From: Paramagnetospirillum magnetotacticum MS-1
GTDB taxonomy: Bacteria > Pseudomonadota > Alphaproteobacteria > Rhodospirillales > Magnetospirillaceae
Assembly (NCBI RefSeq): GCF_000829825.1
Contig: NZ_JXSL01000030.1
Span: 503,501 to 567,500 of the forward strand
Length of the DNA: 64,000 nucleotides
Direction: 5' to 3'
Below the pieces are notes generated by a model that had not been told where the DNA came from, searched no databases, and saw only the letters and a list, made by a program, of their open reading frames with translations. Shown here piece by piece: positions 8,507 to 15,373 of this stretch (positions within the stretch are counted from its first letter, which is position 1; each line of letters starts with the position of its first letter). A program made the position numbers and the translations under genes.

Positions 8507-8599
8507 GGAGGGGTGGCCGAGCGGTTGAAGGCGCACGCCTGGAAAGTGTGTATACGGTGTTGAGCCGTATCGAGGGTTCGAATCCCTCTCCCTCCGCCA
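8507..8599 (+). tRNA. tRNA-Ser (anticodon GGA)
   Basis: A class II tRNA of 93 bases with a long variable arm. The acceptor stem GGAGGGG pairs with TCCCTCC, the anticodon arm CACGC-CTGGAAA-GTGTG gives anticodon GGA at 8541-8543, the T arm is GAGGG-TTCGAAT-CCCTC, and a discriminator G is followed by an encoded CCA (8597-8599). It reads UCC/UCU codons. The gene fragments that begin just after it suggest that this tRNA may have served as an integration site. Confidence 0.97.
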
Positions 8600-8690
8600 A
8601 CCCCCAGAAATCAAGGAATTCAAGGGCTTAAGCAGCGTATTATCCAGAAATACGTCACACGTTTACGTCATACGGTTTCTGTTTCTGTTC

Positions 8691-8759
8691 TTACCGTTCA
8701 GCCTTAGCGATCAACCTGTCCAGCTTGCGCAGGTTCAACGGCCTAATCTTCTTCGCCAT
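8691..8759 (-). CDS. Possible 22-aa basic peptide gene
   Basis: A very short ORF (begins MAKKIRPLNLRKLDRLI) with seven Lys/Arg residues. It is preceded by a textbook ribosome-binding site (AGGAGGT, six bases before ATG) that overlaps the end of an upstream leftward reading frame (8772-8885), giving a TGAGGAGGT arrangement typical of coupled phage or plasmid genes. There is no homology evidence; the call rests on the ribosome-binding site and the coupling. Confidence 0.35.
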   Translation of the reverse strand: MAKKIRPLNLRKLDRLIAKAER

Positions 8760-8771
8760 GCTGCTACCTCC

Positions 8772-8885
8772 TCACCGGCCCCCAAGGGCCTTTATCCGCT
8801 CATTGATACAGGCAAGCTCTAGCTCAACAGCCTTCAGTCCAGGCTTCTCTGATAGACGCTTTTCGGCCTTGACCCTCGCTTGACC
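8772..8885 (-). pseudogene. C-terminal fragment of a lost gene
   Basis: On the minus strand the frame ending at 8772 reads like real protein (KAEKRLSEKPGLKAVELELACIN and on to ALGGR), with helix-type composition and its own link to the 22-aa ORF. Upstream of about 8885 the same frame becomes Gly/Arg/Val-rich antisense translation of a different plus-strand sequence, so the 5' part of the gene seems to have been replaced. The identity of the parent gene is unknown. Confidence 0.3.
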
Positions 8886-9240
8886 GACCCGCGTTACACC
8901 AATTCCCGCCACCCGGAATTCCTGTCCTGGCGCGGCATGGTGTCCCAGGGCTTCGCCACTCTCTACCCCGACCAGACCCTGCGCGGTGACCACACCGACG
9001 CCCTCCCCCGCTTCCAAGGCGCCGATGGACACATCTACGCCTCGGATGGAACCAAGGTGGCGAGTGGAGCCTCGCCGAACAGACCGGCGGCGAGATCGCG
9101 GTGGCAGGCAGCCCAAGGCTCGGCCCGGCAGGCCCTGGGGGCATCAGGAGGGGGGCCACCCCCAACCCACCCGCCGACACGGCCTCACGCTCGTGCGCAG
9201 AGGCCAGTCCAGAAATTTTTGATACCGGTGGGATTTCGGG
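8880..9240 (+). pseudogene. Frameshifted phage-like fragment
   Basis: From TTG 8880 the frame reads TDPRYTNSRHPEFLSWRG, on to GADGHIYASDGTK, plausible protein sequence. About 9060 the sensible reading moves to another frame (GEWSLAEQTGGEIAVAGSPRL). That pattern suggests a decayed gene with a frameshift. Downstream to about 9500 I see nothing certain: both strands are open but without family-like sequence. The parent function is unknown. Confidence 0.25.
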
Positions 9241-9519
9241 GGTACCCCCTTCTGGAAAGAACCCGGCCCTCAATTCAGATAAAATTTTGTGGGCGATAGT
9301 GGCGATTTGGCGCCCCATCCTCGGGCAAAGAGTGCCGAACAGCACTAACTGCTTCATGCGCCCCAAATGCCCAATTCTGCGCAGGAAGTACACACCGGCC
9401 CCGGTGTCACCCCCCGAAAGAACACGGGGGTTAGCTTTCTAACCTATATGTCATATGGCTATTCTATCGAAAGTATGGTACTGCCATATTGAGCTCGGAC
9501 AACGCTGAGGCTCCACCTC

Positions 9520-9696
9520 ATGCCCAAGAAGTTCTGCCGGATGGCGCTTGCTGCGAAGGCCGTCCTCACCTCTCCTGAAAAACACTTGCCGTCATCCGTC
9601 GAGATGGCGCGGCGGCTTCTTGATGTCTGCCGGGGCGATTGCGCCAGCGAAGAATGTGAGAAGGCAATGGAATACGCCGGGCTGATCGTCAGATAG
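9520..9696 (+). CDS. Hypothetical protein, 58 aa
   Basis: An ORF missed by length filters: ATG 9520, GAGG nine bases upstream, stop TAG at 9694-9696. The protein starts MPKKFCRMALAAKAVL and has four Cys in its 58 residues (three of them in a short stretch VCRGDCASEEC near residue 40), which could bind a metal. Codon use looks coding-like. The long minus-strand ORF over the same bases is Ser/Arg-rich and looks like a shadow. No family recognised. Confidence 0.45.
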   Translation: MPKKFCRMALAAKAVLTSPEKHLPSSVEMARRLLDVCRGDCASEECEKAMEYAGLIVR

Positions 9697-9843
9697 AAGG
9701 CGTCACTTTCCCAACCAGAAGGTGGAAGCGTGGCAATCCGTTTCAATTCGCTCCAATCTGGAGCCCTGAGATTTAACCGCCATTAACCAGCCACGATGTA
9801 GGGTCAGGTTGCTGGGGTTACATCTGTCCAAAGATCGAAGGCC

Positions 9844-10044
9844 ATGAACAACTCTCTGCTCGAACTCATCGCTGATGCCGTCGAAGCTGCCAAGGCTGGC
9901 GGTATGTCACGCGGCATTGCGTTGGACTTCGCCGCTCACGCCATTCAGCAAACCGATGCTGAAATGCCCTACTTGGTGGCTCGCCGCATTGCCAAGGGGC
10001 TGATGCCTGACGCTGACGAGGTTGAGTGCGGGATTGCCGCGTAG
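9844..10044 (+). CDS. Hypothetical protein, 66 aa
   Basis: A 66-residue acidic helical protein (begins MNNSLLELIADAVEAAKAG) with GAAGG close before the ATG. It has no membrane segment or recognised motif. It lies about 90 bp upstream of the bacteriohemerythrin gene on the same strand and may share its transcript. Confidence 0.6.
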   Translation: MNNSLLELIADAVEAAKAGGMSRGIALDFAAHAIQQTDAEMPYLVARRIAKGLMPDADEVECGIAA

Positions 10045-10135
10045 GGCAAGTCTGCTGCCCTGCGATCAATCTTTGCCCGTTGACGGATGTGGTACAGACT
10101 GCCAAGCCCGATCCGTTTAGCTTGAGGTAGTTTCC

Positions 10136-10555
10136 GTGCCGATCACATGGCGAGAGCAGATGAGTGTTGGCATAGAGGAGGTGGACAGCGACCACCGCCG
10201 TCTGATCGATATCATCAATGATTTCGAGGCTTCTGCCCAACGAGGCGCCGGGCAAGTGCCGGATGATAATATGCGCACGACCCTGCGGCGATTGCAGCAA
10301 TACGCCCGAGATCACTTTGCCCGCGAAGAGAAAATGCAGGGGAAGGCTCAATATGCAGGGATGGCCGAAAATCGAATTCAGCACGTCCTGCTGCTGGATA
10401 GCCTCAATGACTTCATCGTGAAGTTTAGTGAGGGAAAACTGGGTCCGGGCAAGGTGGCTACCGACAAGATGACCGAATTTCTTCGTCGCTGGCTGGTTGA
10501 TCACATCTTGAAGGTCGATCTAAAAATGAAGGGTCAGATCAATCTCTCACGATAA
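10136..10555 (+). CDS. Bacteriohemerythrin with one altered iron ligand
   Basis: A 139-residue single-domain hemerythrin, an O2-binding non-haem diiron protein of the cytoplasm. Landmarks in order: ITWREQMSVGIEEVDSDH (first His), ARDHFAREE (His and Glu), RIQH, and DHILKVD (His and Asp). In the canonical fold the third helix carries H-x3-H; here the motif reads N-R-I-Q-H, so the first of these two His is Asn. That should weaken or change one iron site. The start is GTG 10136, with TGAGG upstream. Two other bacteriohemerythrins occur in this window. Confidence 0.88.
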   Translation: MPITWREQMSVGIEEVDSDHRRLIDIINDFEASAQRGAGQVPDDNMRTTLRRLQQYARDHFAREEKMQGKAQYAGMAENRIQHVLLLDSLNDFIVKFSEGKLGPGKVATDKMTEFLRRWLVDHILKVDLKMKGQINLSR

Positions 10556-10597
10556 GCGCCGATCTCTGGCTTACGGAATGGCATAAATCGTCGTCGG

Positions 10598-10807
10598 CTA
10601 ATTCACCCGATCATCCGGCCCAGGCTCTGAGCGCAGCAGTTCCGCAGCAGCGAGACTGATCTGGCTCCAGATGGACCACCCCGCCATATCGCCCTCGGCC
10701 TTGAACCCTTGAGCGCGCTCGGCAGCGTAGGTCGGAGCTTCCTTGCGGTGGCTTTGGATCAGCAGGGCGGCAGAGCGCCAGATGTCTGGATCGGTTACAG
10801 CAGCCAT
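10598..10807 (-). CDS. Hypothetical protein, 69 aa
   Basis: A soluble 69-residue protein that begins MAAVTDPDIWRSAALLI and has a helical middle (AERAQGFKAEGDMAGWSIW). The ATG at 10807 lies inside the end of the upstream 73-aa membrane-protein gene (13-base overlap), so the two are coupled. A longer frame through 11053 is a shadow of that gene. The compact three-gene set (11138 to 10598) has the look of a phage or mobile-element cassette. Confidence 0.6.
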   Translation of the reverse strand: MAAVTDPDIWRSAALLIQSHRKEAPTYAAERAQGFKAEGDMAGWSIWSQISLAAAELLRSEPGPDDRVN

Positions 10808-11016
10808 CGGTAAATCCCCAGCACGTCGATGACGACGAAGACGCCCTGCAGGGCCGTCAGCGCATGGTCGCGGGTCTTGATGCCCACCCAGGCCCAGGCC
10901 ACAGATGACACGAAGAAGAAGGCGAAGCCCCAGCCGCTCCCCTGCACGTTCAGCGCCAGGAGGCCCGCTCCGATGATCCCGGCGACGGTGCCTATCCATT
11001 TGATGGCTGAGAGCAT
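10795..11016 (-). CDS. Small three-TM membrane protein (73 aa)
   Basis: Three hydrophobic helices fill the protein: IKWIGTVAGIIGAGLLALNV, WGFAFFFVSSVAWAWVGI and ALQGVFVVIDVLGIYRW. Size and layout recall short PnuC-like or DUF6552-like proteins, but that is only a resemblance. The start at 11016 is chosen because it forms TGATG with the stop of the preceding 40-aa ORF; an ATG/GTG further upstream at 11031 is possible. Confidence 0.6.
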   Translation of the reverse strand: MLSAIKWIGTVAGIIGAGLLALNVQGSGWGFAFFFVSSVAWAWVGIKTRDHALTALQGVFVVIDVLGIYRWLL

Positions 11017-11138
11017 CAGCGCACCCACCACCAGACAGCTGTGACCAGCGCAACCAGCCAGGCTAGGATCACCCGCTCACGGCGACGGCGGCGGCGCATG
11101 GTAGGCGACAGGGTTGGGCGAGGTGGCAGGATGGTCAT
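11016..11138 (-). CDS. Small basic single-TM peptide (40 aa)
   Basis: The ORF begins MTILPPRPTLSPTM, follows with a block of six consecutive Arg, then one hydrophobic stretch rich in Trp (ILAWLVALVTAVWWWV). This fits a short inner-membrane peptide with the positive N-terminus inside. Its stop overlaps the start of the 73-aa membrane protein (TGATG). No strong ribosome-binding site is visible. Confidence 0.4.
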   Translation of the reverse strand: MTILPPRPTLSPTMRRRRRRERVILAWLVALVTAVWWWVR

Positions 11139-11150
11139 GCCGCGCCTGCT

Positions 11151-11372
11151 TTAGGTGGCATTGCTTTCCATCATCAGAACCGTGACGCCCTTGGCCTTGA
11201 AACGCTCTAGCAATTCGACCATGGACATTTCCATCTTTTCGTCCCGCTGCGCATCTGGCGGCATCCGCACTGAGATGCCATGCTCACCCAACAGCTTGGC
11301 AAACGCAGCCTCGAGCGTGGTCTTCCCCGAGTGTTCACGAGCCGTAAAAGTCACAATCACCGCGTTGTTCAA
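11151..11372 (-). CDS. Small P-loop-like protein (73 aa), mobile-element type
   Basis: Starting at TTG 11372, seven bases after GGAGGAG, the protein reads VIVTFTAREHSGKTTLEAAFAKLL. The segment A-R-E-H-S-G-K-T fits the Walker A pattern [AG]-x4-GK-[ST]. The rest (residues 30-73) predicts two helices and a strand (GVTVLMMES). At 73 residues it holds only the first part of a nucleotide-binding fold, with no visible Walker B. Similar short proteins are found in prophages; their function is not known to me. Confidence 0.55.
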   Translation of the reverse strand: MNNAVIVTFTAREHSGKTTLEAAFAKLLGEHGISVRMPPDAQRDEKMEMSMVELLERFKAKGVTVLMMESNAT

Positions 11373-11421
11373 CTTCGCTCCTCCGAATGGCGTTTCCACA
11401 TGATATCGATGCCACAATACC

Positions 11422-11447
11422 AAAAGCCCCCACCTCGCGGCAGGGGC
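11422..11447 (-). terminator. Probable intrinsic terminator
   Basis: On the minus strand GCCCC...GGGGC forms a GC stem (11426-11430 with 11443-11447), with an inner CC/GG pair, followed by CTTTTGG. It lies just downstream of the 39-aa ORF 11484-11603. Confidence 0.45.
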
Positions 11448-11483
11448 CTTCAGCAAGCCTGGATCAGACGGTGACCGTTGATG

Positions 11484-11603
11484 TCACGCAATCCCATACC
11501 AGTCAGCTAGCCCGGCGAGATCGACGCCCAGCTTGTCGGCCAGCAGCGCCACCGCAGCGTTGTGCCGCTCAAGGACGGCCTGATCATCCCGGTAAGTGCC
11601 CAC
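11484..11603 (-). CDS. Possible 39-aa protein
   Basis: From GTG 11603 the frame begins VGTYRDDQAVLERHNAAVAL and ends LAGLADWYGIA, with an amphipathic helix in the middle and natural-looking composition. A GGGAGG lies immediately upstream (closer than ideal) and a terminator follows. The frame is open further upstream without a better start, so it may be the tail of a lost gene. Confidence 0.35.
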   Translation of the reverse strand: MGTYRDDQAVLERHNAAVALLADKLGVDLAGLADWYGIA

Positions 11604-11700
11604 CCTCCCTGCCCCTGGGCTAGTGCCGCTGAGCGCGCAACTTCCGATGCCGGACGGCTTCCAAAAATTTCACTGATTTTAGAAGCTCTGGACCAACCAA

Positions 11701-11728
11701 TTGACATATGCTATTCGCAGTATATGCA
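11701..11728 (+). promoter_or_regulatory. Predicted sigma-70 promoter
   Basis: TTGACA (11701-11706), a 16-base spacer and TATGCA (11723-11728) sit about 40 bases before the GTG at 11770. The surrounding DNA is AT-rich. Confidence 0.55.
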
Positions 11729-11769
11729 CCCTCTGCTAATCTCATGGATCAGATTGGAGGCGCCTAAGC

Positions 11770-12033
11770 GTGGAGAAGAACTGGCTTCATGTTGGCGTGG
11801 GCGGTATTGCCTGCATTAAGGTCCTCGGGGATTATGCCGCTGTCATCCGCAACCGCCACCGCGTCGTAACGATGGAAATCGCGTTGCGCGGAAGCGATAG
11901 GCTGCCGACCACGCTTTGCTTTTTGACAGTTAATGACGCGAAGGCAGGGGCCGATCAAATCCTGTCCGATTTGGCCGCGCCGGACCCGCGGCGCTCTCGT
12001 ACTCGTCGAAGCGACGGATCACCCCGACCGTGA
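11770..12033 (+). CDS. Hypothetical protein, 87 aa
   Basis: Starts at GTG 11770 with GGAGG nine bases upstream and a predicted promoter before that. Residues 1-68 (starting MEKNWLHVGVGGIACIKVLG) look like a small alpha/beta protein. The final 18 residues (PRRSRTRRSDGSPRP) are low-complexity and lie opposite plausible coding sequence on the other strand, so the native C-terminus may have been lost at a junction near 11980. No family recognised. Confidence 0.5.
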   Translation: MEKNWLHVGVGGIACIKVLGDYAAVIRNRHRVVTMEIALRGSDRLPTTLCFLTVNDAKAGADQILSDLAAPDPRRSRTRRSDGSPRP

Positions 12034-12080
12034 TCTCCACCGCCTTGGGCGTACCGGACTGGGTCGTGATGAAGACAGCG
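11935..12080 (-). pseudogene. Gene fragment without a start codon
   Basis: On the minus strand a frame reads VFITTQSGTPKAVEITVGVI, then RRFDEYESAAG, which looks like genuine protein. It has a stop just upstream and no usable start, so it is probably a remnant. From here to 12289 there is no other gene; only a CACCGG/CCGGTG hairpin (12259-12272) precedes the kinase gene. Confidence 0.25.
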
Positions 12081-12289
12081 GAAATTCACACCGCCAATTC
12101 CACTTAATAACAATTCCTCACTGGTGGTATGACCTGTGACTGATTAGCCTATTCGGCATAACAGGAGACTGGCATTGAGAATGGGATGAACCGTTCCGGG
12201 GCCAGTTGGGGCAAGAACGTCGAAATATCCAAGCCTGATCCGGCTCGGCAGTACGTGACACCGGTTCCGGTGCGGGGGGAGACTTCCGG

Positions 12290-14158
12290 ATGATCAGCCA
12301 ATTTCGTCTCAGTTTCCGGGCTTGGCTAATGTTGATCTCGGCAGCTTCCGCCATTCCGATCATCATCTTCTCAGCTTTCACACTGCATCTCTTGGAGGTG
12401 AAGCAGCGGGACGCCGTTTATGATTTTCTCGGGGTGCAGGCGAGGATCACCGCGACGCAGGTGGATCAGCGAATCGAAACCGCATTGGCCACATTGCACG
12501 CATTGGCCCTTTCCGATGCCGCGCTGTCCGGGAATATTCAAGCACTGCACGCTCAATCCCGTAGGCTGGCCGGAAACTTCACAGACGCGAATGCGATAGT
12601 GTTTATCTGCAAAGATGGTGAAAACATATTCAATACTAACGTCGATTTTGGAAAGGAATTACCTAGGATCGGGGCTATCGACAGCTTTAAAAGTTCCGTC
12701 AGGACGGGGAGCCCGTCGGTCTCCGATATGTTTTTGGGATCAGTCACTAAAGCACCGGTCATTGCCATAAATTATCCTACGAAAATTCCAGAATATGGTG
12801 ATTGCATTCTCAGGCTTACGATCCGTCCAAGCGCGTTCAATAGCATTATGTCCGCCCAGAACGCACCGAAAGGCTGGACGTTTTCCCTCATCGATTCGAC
12901 AGGAACAATCATCGGAAGAAACCGGGAGCCTGAGAAATTCATTGGGACGAAGATCACGCAAAGTGTTCTGGATGCCCTGGCCGACGGTATTGACGGCCCA
13001 TTTGATGCGTACACGATGAGCGGTGATCCCGTTAAGGCCAAGCTTCAGAAAATATCAAAGTTCAACCTATACGTCGCCGTCGGCGCACCGTTGGACGATC
13101 TGATCTCCGGAACAAGAAGATCCTTGATCATATATTCTGTAGGCGGCATCGCCGCCGCTTGGGCAGGGCTGTTGATCGCCTTCTGGGTGGCACGCCACCT
13201 CAACAACCAACTGCGCCTCGCATCCGGAGCCTCCATCGCGCTCGGGTTGGGTGCCCAGCCGAGCATCAACAACAGCTCCGTTTCTGAACTCAATGCCATC
13301 GGCAATTCCCTGACCGCCGCAAGCGCCCATCAGCAGAAGGTTACCGCCGCCTTGGCCGAAAGCGAATCCAAGGAAGCAGAACTGGCGGCGGCCAATGCCG
13401 CCCTTGCGTCCCAGACAGAGGAACTGGTTCGCTCAAACGCTGAACTGGAGCAGTTTGCCTACGTCGCGAGCCACGACCTTCGTGAACCCCTGCGCATGAT
13501 CAGCAGCTATCTGTCCTTGCTAGAAAGGCGCTACGGTGACCGTCTCGATGGAGATGGCTTGGAGTTCATTGGCTTCGCCCGCGACGGCGCCAAGCGCATG
13601 GACCATCTTGTGCTTGATTTGCTCGATCTGTCCCGTATCGAGCGCAAGGGCGACCCAATCGTTCCCATGCCGATTATGCCTTCGGTGCAATTGGCTCTCA
13701 CCAATCTGGGGATGACGATTAAGGACAACTCGGCGATCATAACCACCGACGACGCAATCCAACATTCCTGGGTGTTGGGCGATCCCACTCAAATCATGAG
13801 ACTTTTCCAAAACCTGATTGGTAACTCACTCAAATACCGAAAGCCTGACGCTGACCCAGTTATTCAAATTGGTGGTCGACACCTAGATGGTTATTGGCAG
13901 TTCAGTGTTGGCGACAACGGCATAGGTATTGCCTCGGAGTATTTTGAGCGCGTCTTCGGCATTTTCCAGCGCCTCCACACGAGAGAGAAATACGAAGGAA
14001 CAGGTATTGGGCTGGCCGTTTGCAAGAAGATCGTTGAGCGTCATCGCGGGCGCATTTGGGTGGAGTCAATACCCAGTGAAGGATCAACGTTCCACTTCAC
14101 AGTGCTATCTGCGGCGCGCCCAGGGGGAATGACCGCAACTGGCACTGACCCGGCATAG
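12290..14158 (+). CDS. Membrane sensor histidine kinase
   Basis: A 622-residue two-component sensor. A TM helix at residues 11-33 (AWLMLISAASAIPIIIFSAF) is followed by a ~250-residue periplasmic Cache-like sensor region and a second TM at about 281-303. A linker with coiled-coil character (ESKEAELAAANAALASQ) leads to the HisKA domain with phospho-acceptor His in YVASHDLREPLRMI. The HATPase_c domain has the N box (LIGNSLKYRKP), G1 (GDNGIGI) and G2 (GTGIGLAVCKKIV). The ATG has GGGGGA upstream. No response regulator is adjacent, so it is an orphan kinase. Its lower GC and island setting suggest acquisition by transfer. The ligand is unknown. Confidence 0.9.
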   Translation: MISQFRLSFRAWLMLISAASAIPIIIFSAFTLHLLEVKQRDAVYDFLGVQARITATQVDQRIETALATLHALALSDAALSGNIQALHAQSRRLAGNFTDANAIVFICKDGENIFNTNVDFGKELPRIGAIDSFKSSVRTGSPSVSDMFLGSVTKAPVIAINYPTKIPEYGDCILRLTIRPSAFNSIMSAQNAPKGWTFSLIDSTGTIIGRNREPEKFIGTKITQSVLDALADGIDGPFDAYTMSGDPVKAKLQKISKFNLYVAVGAPLDDLISGTRRSLIIYSVGGIAAAWAGLLIAFWVARHLNNQLRLASGASIALGLGAQPSINNSSVSELNAIGNSLTAASAHQQKVTAALAESESKEAELAAANAALASQTEELVRSNAELEQFAYVASHDLREPLRMISSYLSLLERRYGDRLDGDGLEFIGFARDGAKRMDHLVLDLLDLSRIERKGDPIVPMPIMPSVQLALTNLGMTIKDNSAIITTDDAIQHSWVLGDPTQIMRLFQNLIGNSLKYRKPDADPVIQIGGRHLDGYWQFSVGDNGIGIASEYFERVFGIFQRLHTREKYEGTGIGLAVCKKIVERHRGRIWVESIPSEGSTFHFTVLSAARPGGMTATGTDPA

Positions 14159-14426
14159 CAGACCTTCGCCCCGAGTGGCGGTTCTCGAGGGCAGAGCGTT
14201 CGGCTTTCTCGCTGGAAAAACATCCAGGGCACGGCCCCGCATGAGCCACCAGCTTGATAACGACCAGGGCGCAACCCACCCCGCAGCCGATTCCATCCGC
14301 CAAGGCGAGGCCACTTTCCGGCAGAAAAATGTGTGGCCGATTTCAGAATTTGGGTGGGGATTGACCGGCCATGCCACGGCCATGCACGTTCATTGATGTG
14401 CCGAATTGCCGGTTTGGTTAGCTGCT

Positions 14427-14618
14427 TTAGTCCCGAACCCGCTCCACCAACCTCATGGCCTCTCTGGGCGTCATGTCAGGCCGAACCGACAGAACCGCCT
14501 GCGTAGCCCTCTGTGTCGCCCCAAGGTCATCTAGGCCCGCCGCACGGGCGTCAGCGAATGCTCTGTGGACGACACGTTCCAGTGAGCCACCCTCGGGTAG
14601 TGTGCAGGACTTCGCCAT
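14427..14618 (-). CDS. Hypothetical protein, 63 aa
   Basis: A 63-residue helical protein beginning MAKSCTLPEGGSLERVV, with RPDMTPREAMRLVERVRD at the end. Its ATG immediately follows the stop of the upstream 60-aa HTH gene, so the two form an operon. No function recognised. The 268 bp between the kinase and this gene hold only low-quality ORFs. Confidence 0.6.
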   Translation of the reverse strand: MAKSCTLPEGGSLERVVHRAFADARAAGLDDLGATQRATQAVLSVRPDMTPREAMRLVERVRD

Positions 14619-14801
14619 TCAGGCGCCGACCGACGCTTTGATCTTTGCAACGGCATCGCGGAAAAAGAAGCTGCAAACGCCCTTCTTTGCCGCAGGTTCC
14701 AATCCCAATTCCTTGATCGCCTTCTTTACCTTGCCGTCCGACACCCCCAGTTCCTTGGCGATGTTGCCGGGGCTGATGAGATCAGTCTTCGCGTCGGTCA
14801 T
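14619..14801 (-). CDS. Small helix-turn-helix-like protein (60 aa)
   Basis: Residues 9-38 (SPGNIAKELGVSDGKVKKAI, then KELGLEP) match the shape of a winged-helix/MerR-like DNA-recognition unit, and the following KKGVCSFFFRDAVAKIKASV would be the wing and a helix. Proteins of this size are often excisionase-like or plasmid-type regulators. It is the first clear gene of a leftward pair with the 63-aa protein. The target is unknown. Confidence 0.6.
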   Translation of the reverse strand: MTDAKTDLISPGNIAKELGVSDGKVKKAIKELGLEPAAKKGVCSFFFRDAVAKIKASVGA

Positions 14802-14871
14802 GATCGGTTTGCTCCTTCGATCCCATCTTGCCCAAGAAATCTTCGAAATCCTTGGGCAGGATCGCCCCCAA
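14782..14871 (-). CDS. Possible 29-aa ORF overlapping the HTH gene
   Basis: From TTG 14871 the frame reads MGAILPKDFEDFLGKMGSKE and ends QTDHDRRED, natural-looking charged protein sequence. It overlaps the start of the HTH gene by 20 bases. The initiation signal is weak. It may be the C-terminus of an older, deleted gene. Confidence 0.25.
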   Translation of the reverse strand: MGAILPKDFEDFLGKMGSKEQTDHDRRED

Positions 14872-15016
14872 GAGCCCTGATCATCGGCGGCATCGCCACC
14901 ATGAGCCCTCGCGCGAAGCTGCGGGAACTTTTTGTTGGCGGGGTCCGCATCGGGTCCGCAAGCAATTTTGGCAAAATAAAAGGGCTACAGAATTCTCTGT
15001 AACCCGTTGAAAAGAA

Positions 15017-15093
15017 TGGCGCGCCCGGAAGGACTCGAACCTCCAGCCCCCAGATTCGTAGTCTGGTGCTCTATCCAATTGAGCTACGGGCGC
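15017..15093 (-). tRNA. tRNA-Arg (anticodon ACG)
   Basis: The minus strand gives a 77-base tRNA: acceptor GCGCCCG with CGGGCGC, D arm GCTCAATTGGATAGAGC, anticodon loop CTACGAA (anticodon ACG at 15059-15057, to be modified to ICG), T arm with GTTCGAG, discriminator G and encoded CCA at 15019-15017. It reads CGU/CGC/CGA. It bounds the small-ORF island on the right. Confidence 0.97.
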
Positions 15094-15129
15094 ACTGGCC
15101 GTCGGGGATGCCCCCCGGCGAGGACGCGG

Positions 15130-15158
15130 ACCATACACAAACACCTCGGGGGCCGCAA
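15130..15158 (-). promoter_or_regulatory. Promoter of tRNA-Arg
   Basis: On the minus strand TTGCGG (15158-15153), 17 bases, TATGGT (15135-15130), about 37 bases before the mature 5' end. It matches the architecture of the tRNA-Ser and tRNA-Ala promoters in this window. Confidence 0.6.
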
Positions 15159-15373
15159 GCGGGAATTTGCCTGGCGGCAAAATCGGCCAAACCAAGGGGA
15201 CACGGGGCATAGGAATGTGTCACTTATCGAAATGCGTACTTGTGGCCGCTTGGTCATTTGCGTAGAATCCGCCCCAAAGTTTGCGGGGGCAATCTGACAT
15301 TCACTCGTGGATACAGACGTCCGCTCCCGCCGGTACTTGTCCGAACTGGCGACCCAAAGGATCAGCAATCCCC

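Noticed and set aside
8824-9393. 189-residue minus-strand ORF in the tRNA-Ser island
   Set aside because: The first part is mildly plausible but most is Pro/Gly/Arg-rich; it overlaps other fragments and no family is visible, so it was not listed as a gene.
9459-9746. 95-residue minus-strand ORF
   Set aside because: Ser/Arg-rich; the plus-strand 58-aa ORF over the same bases has better codon use and a ribosome-binding site.
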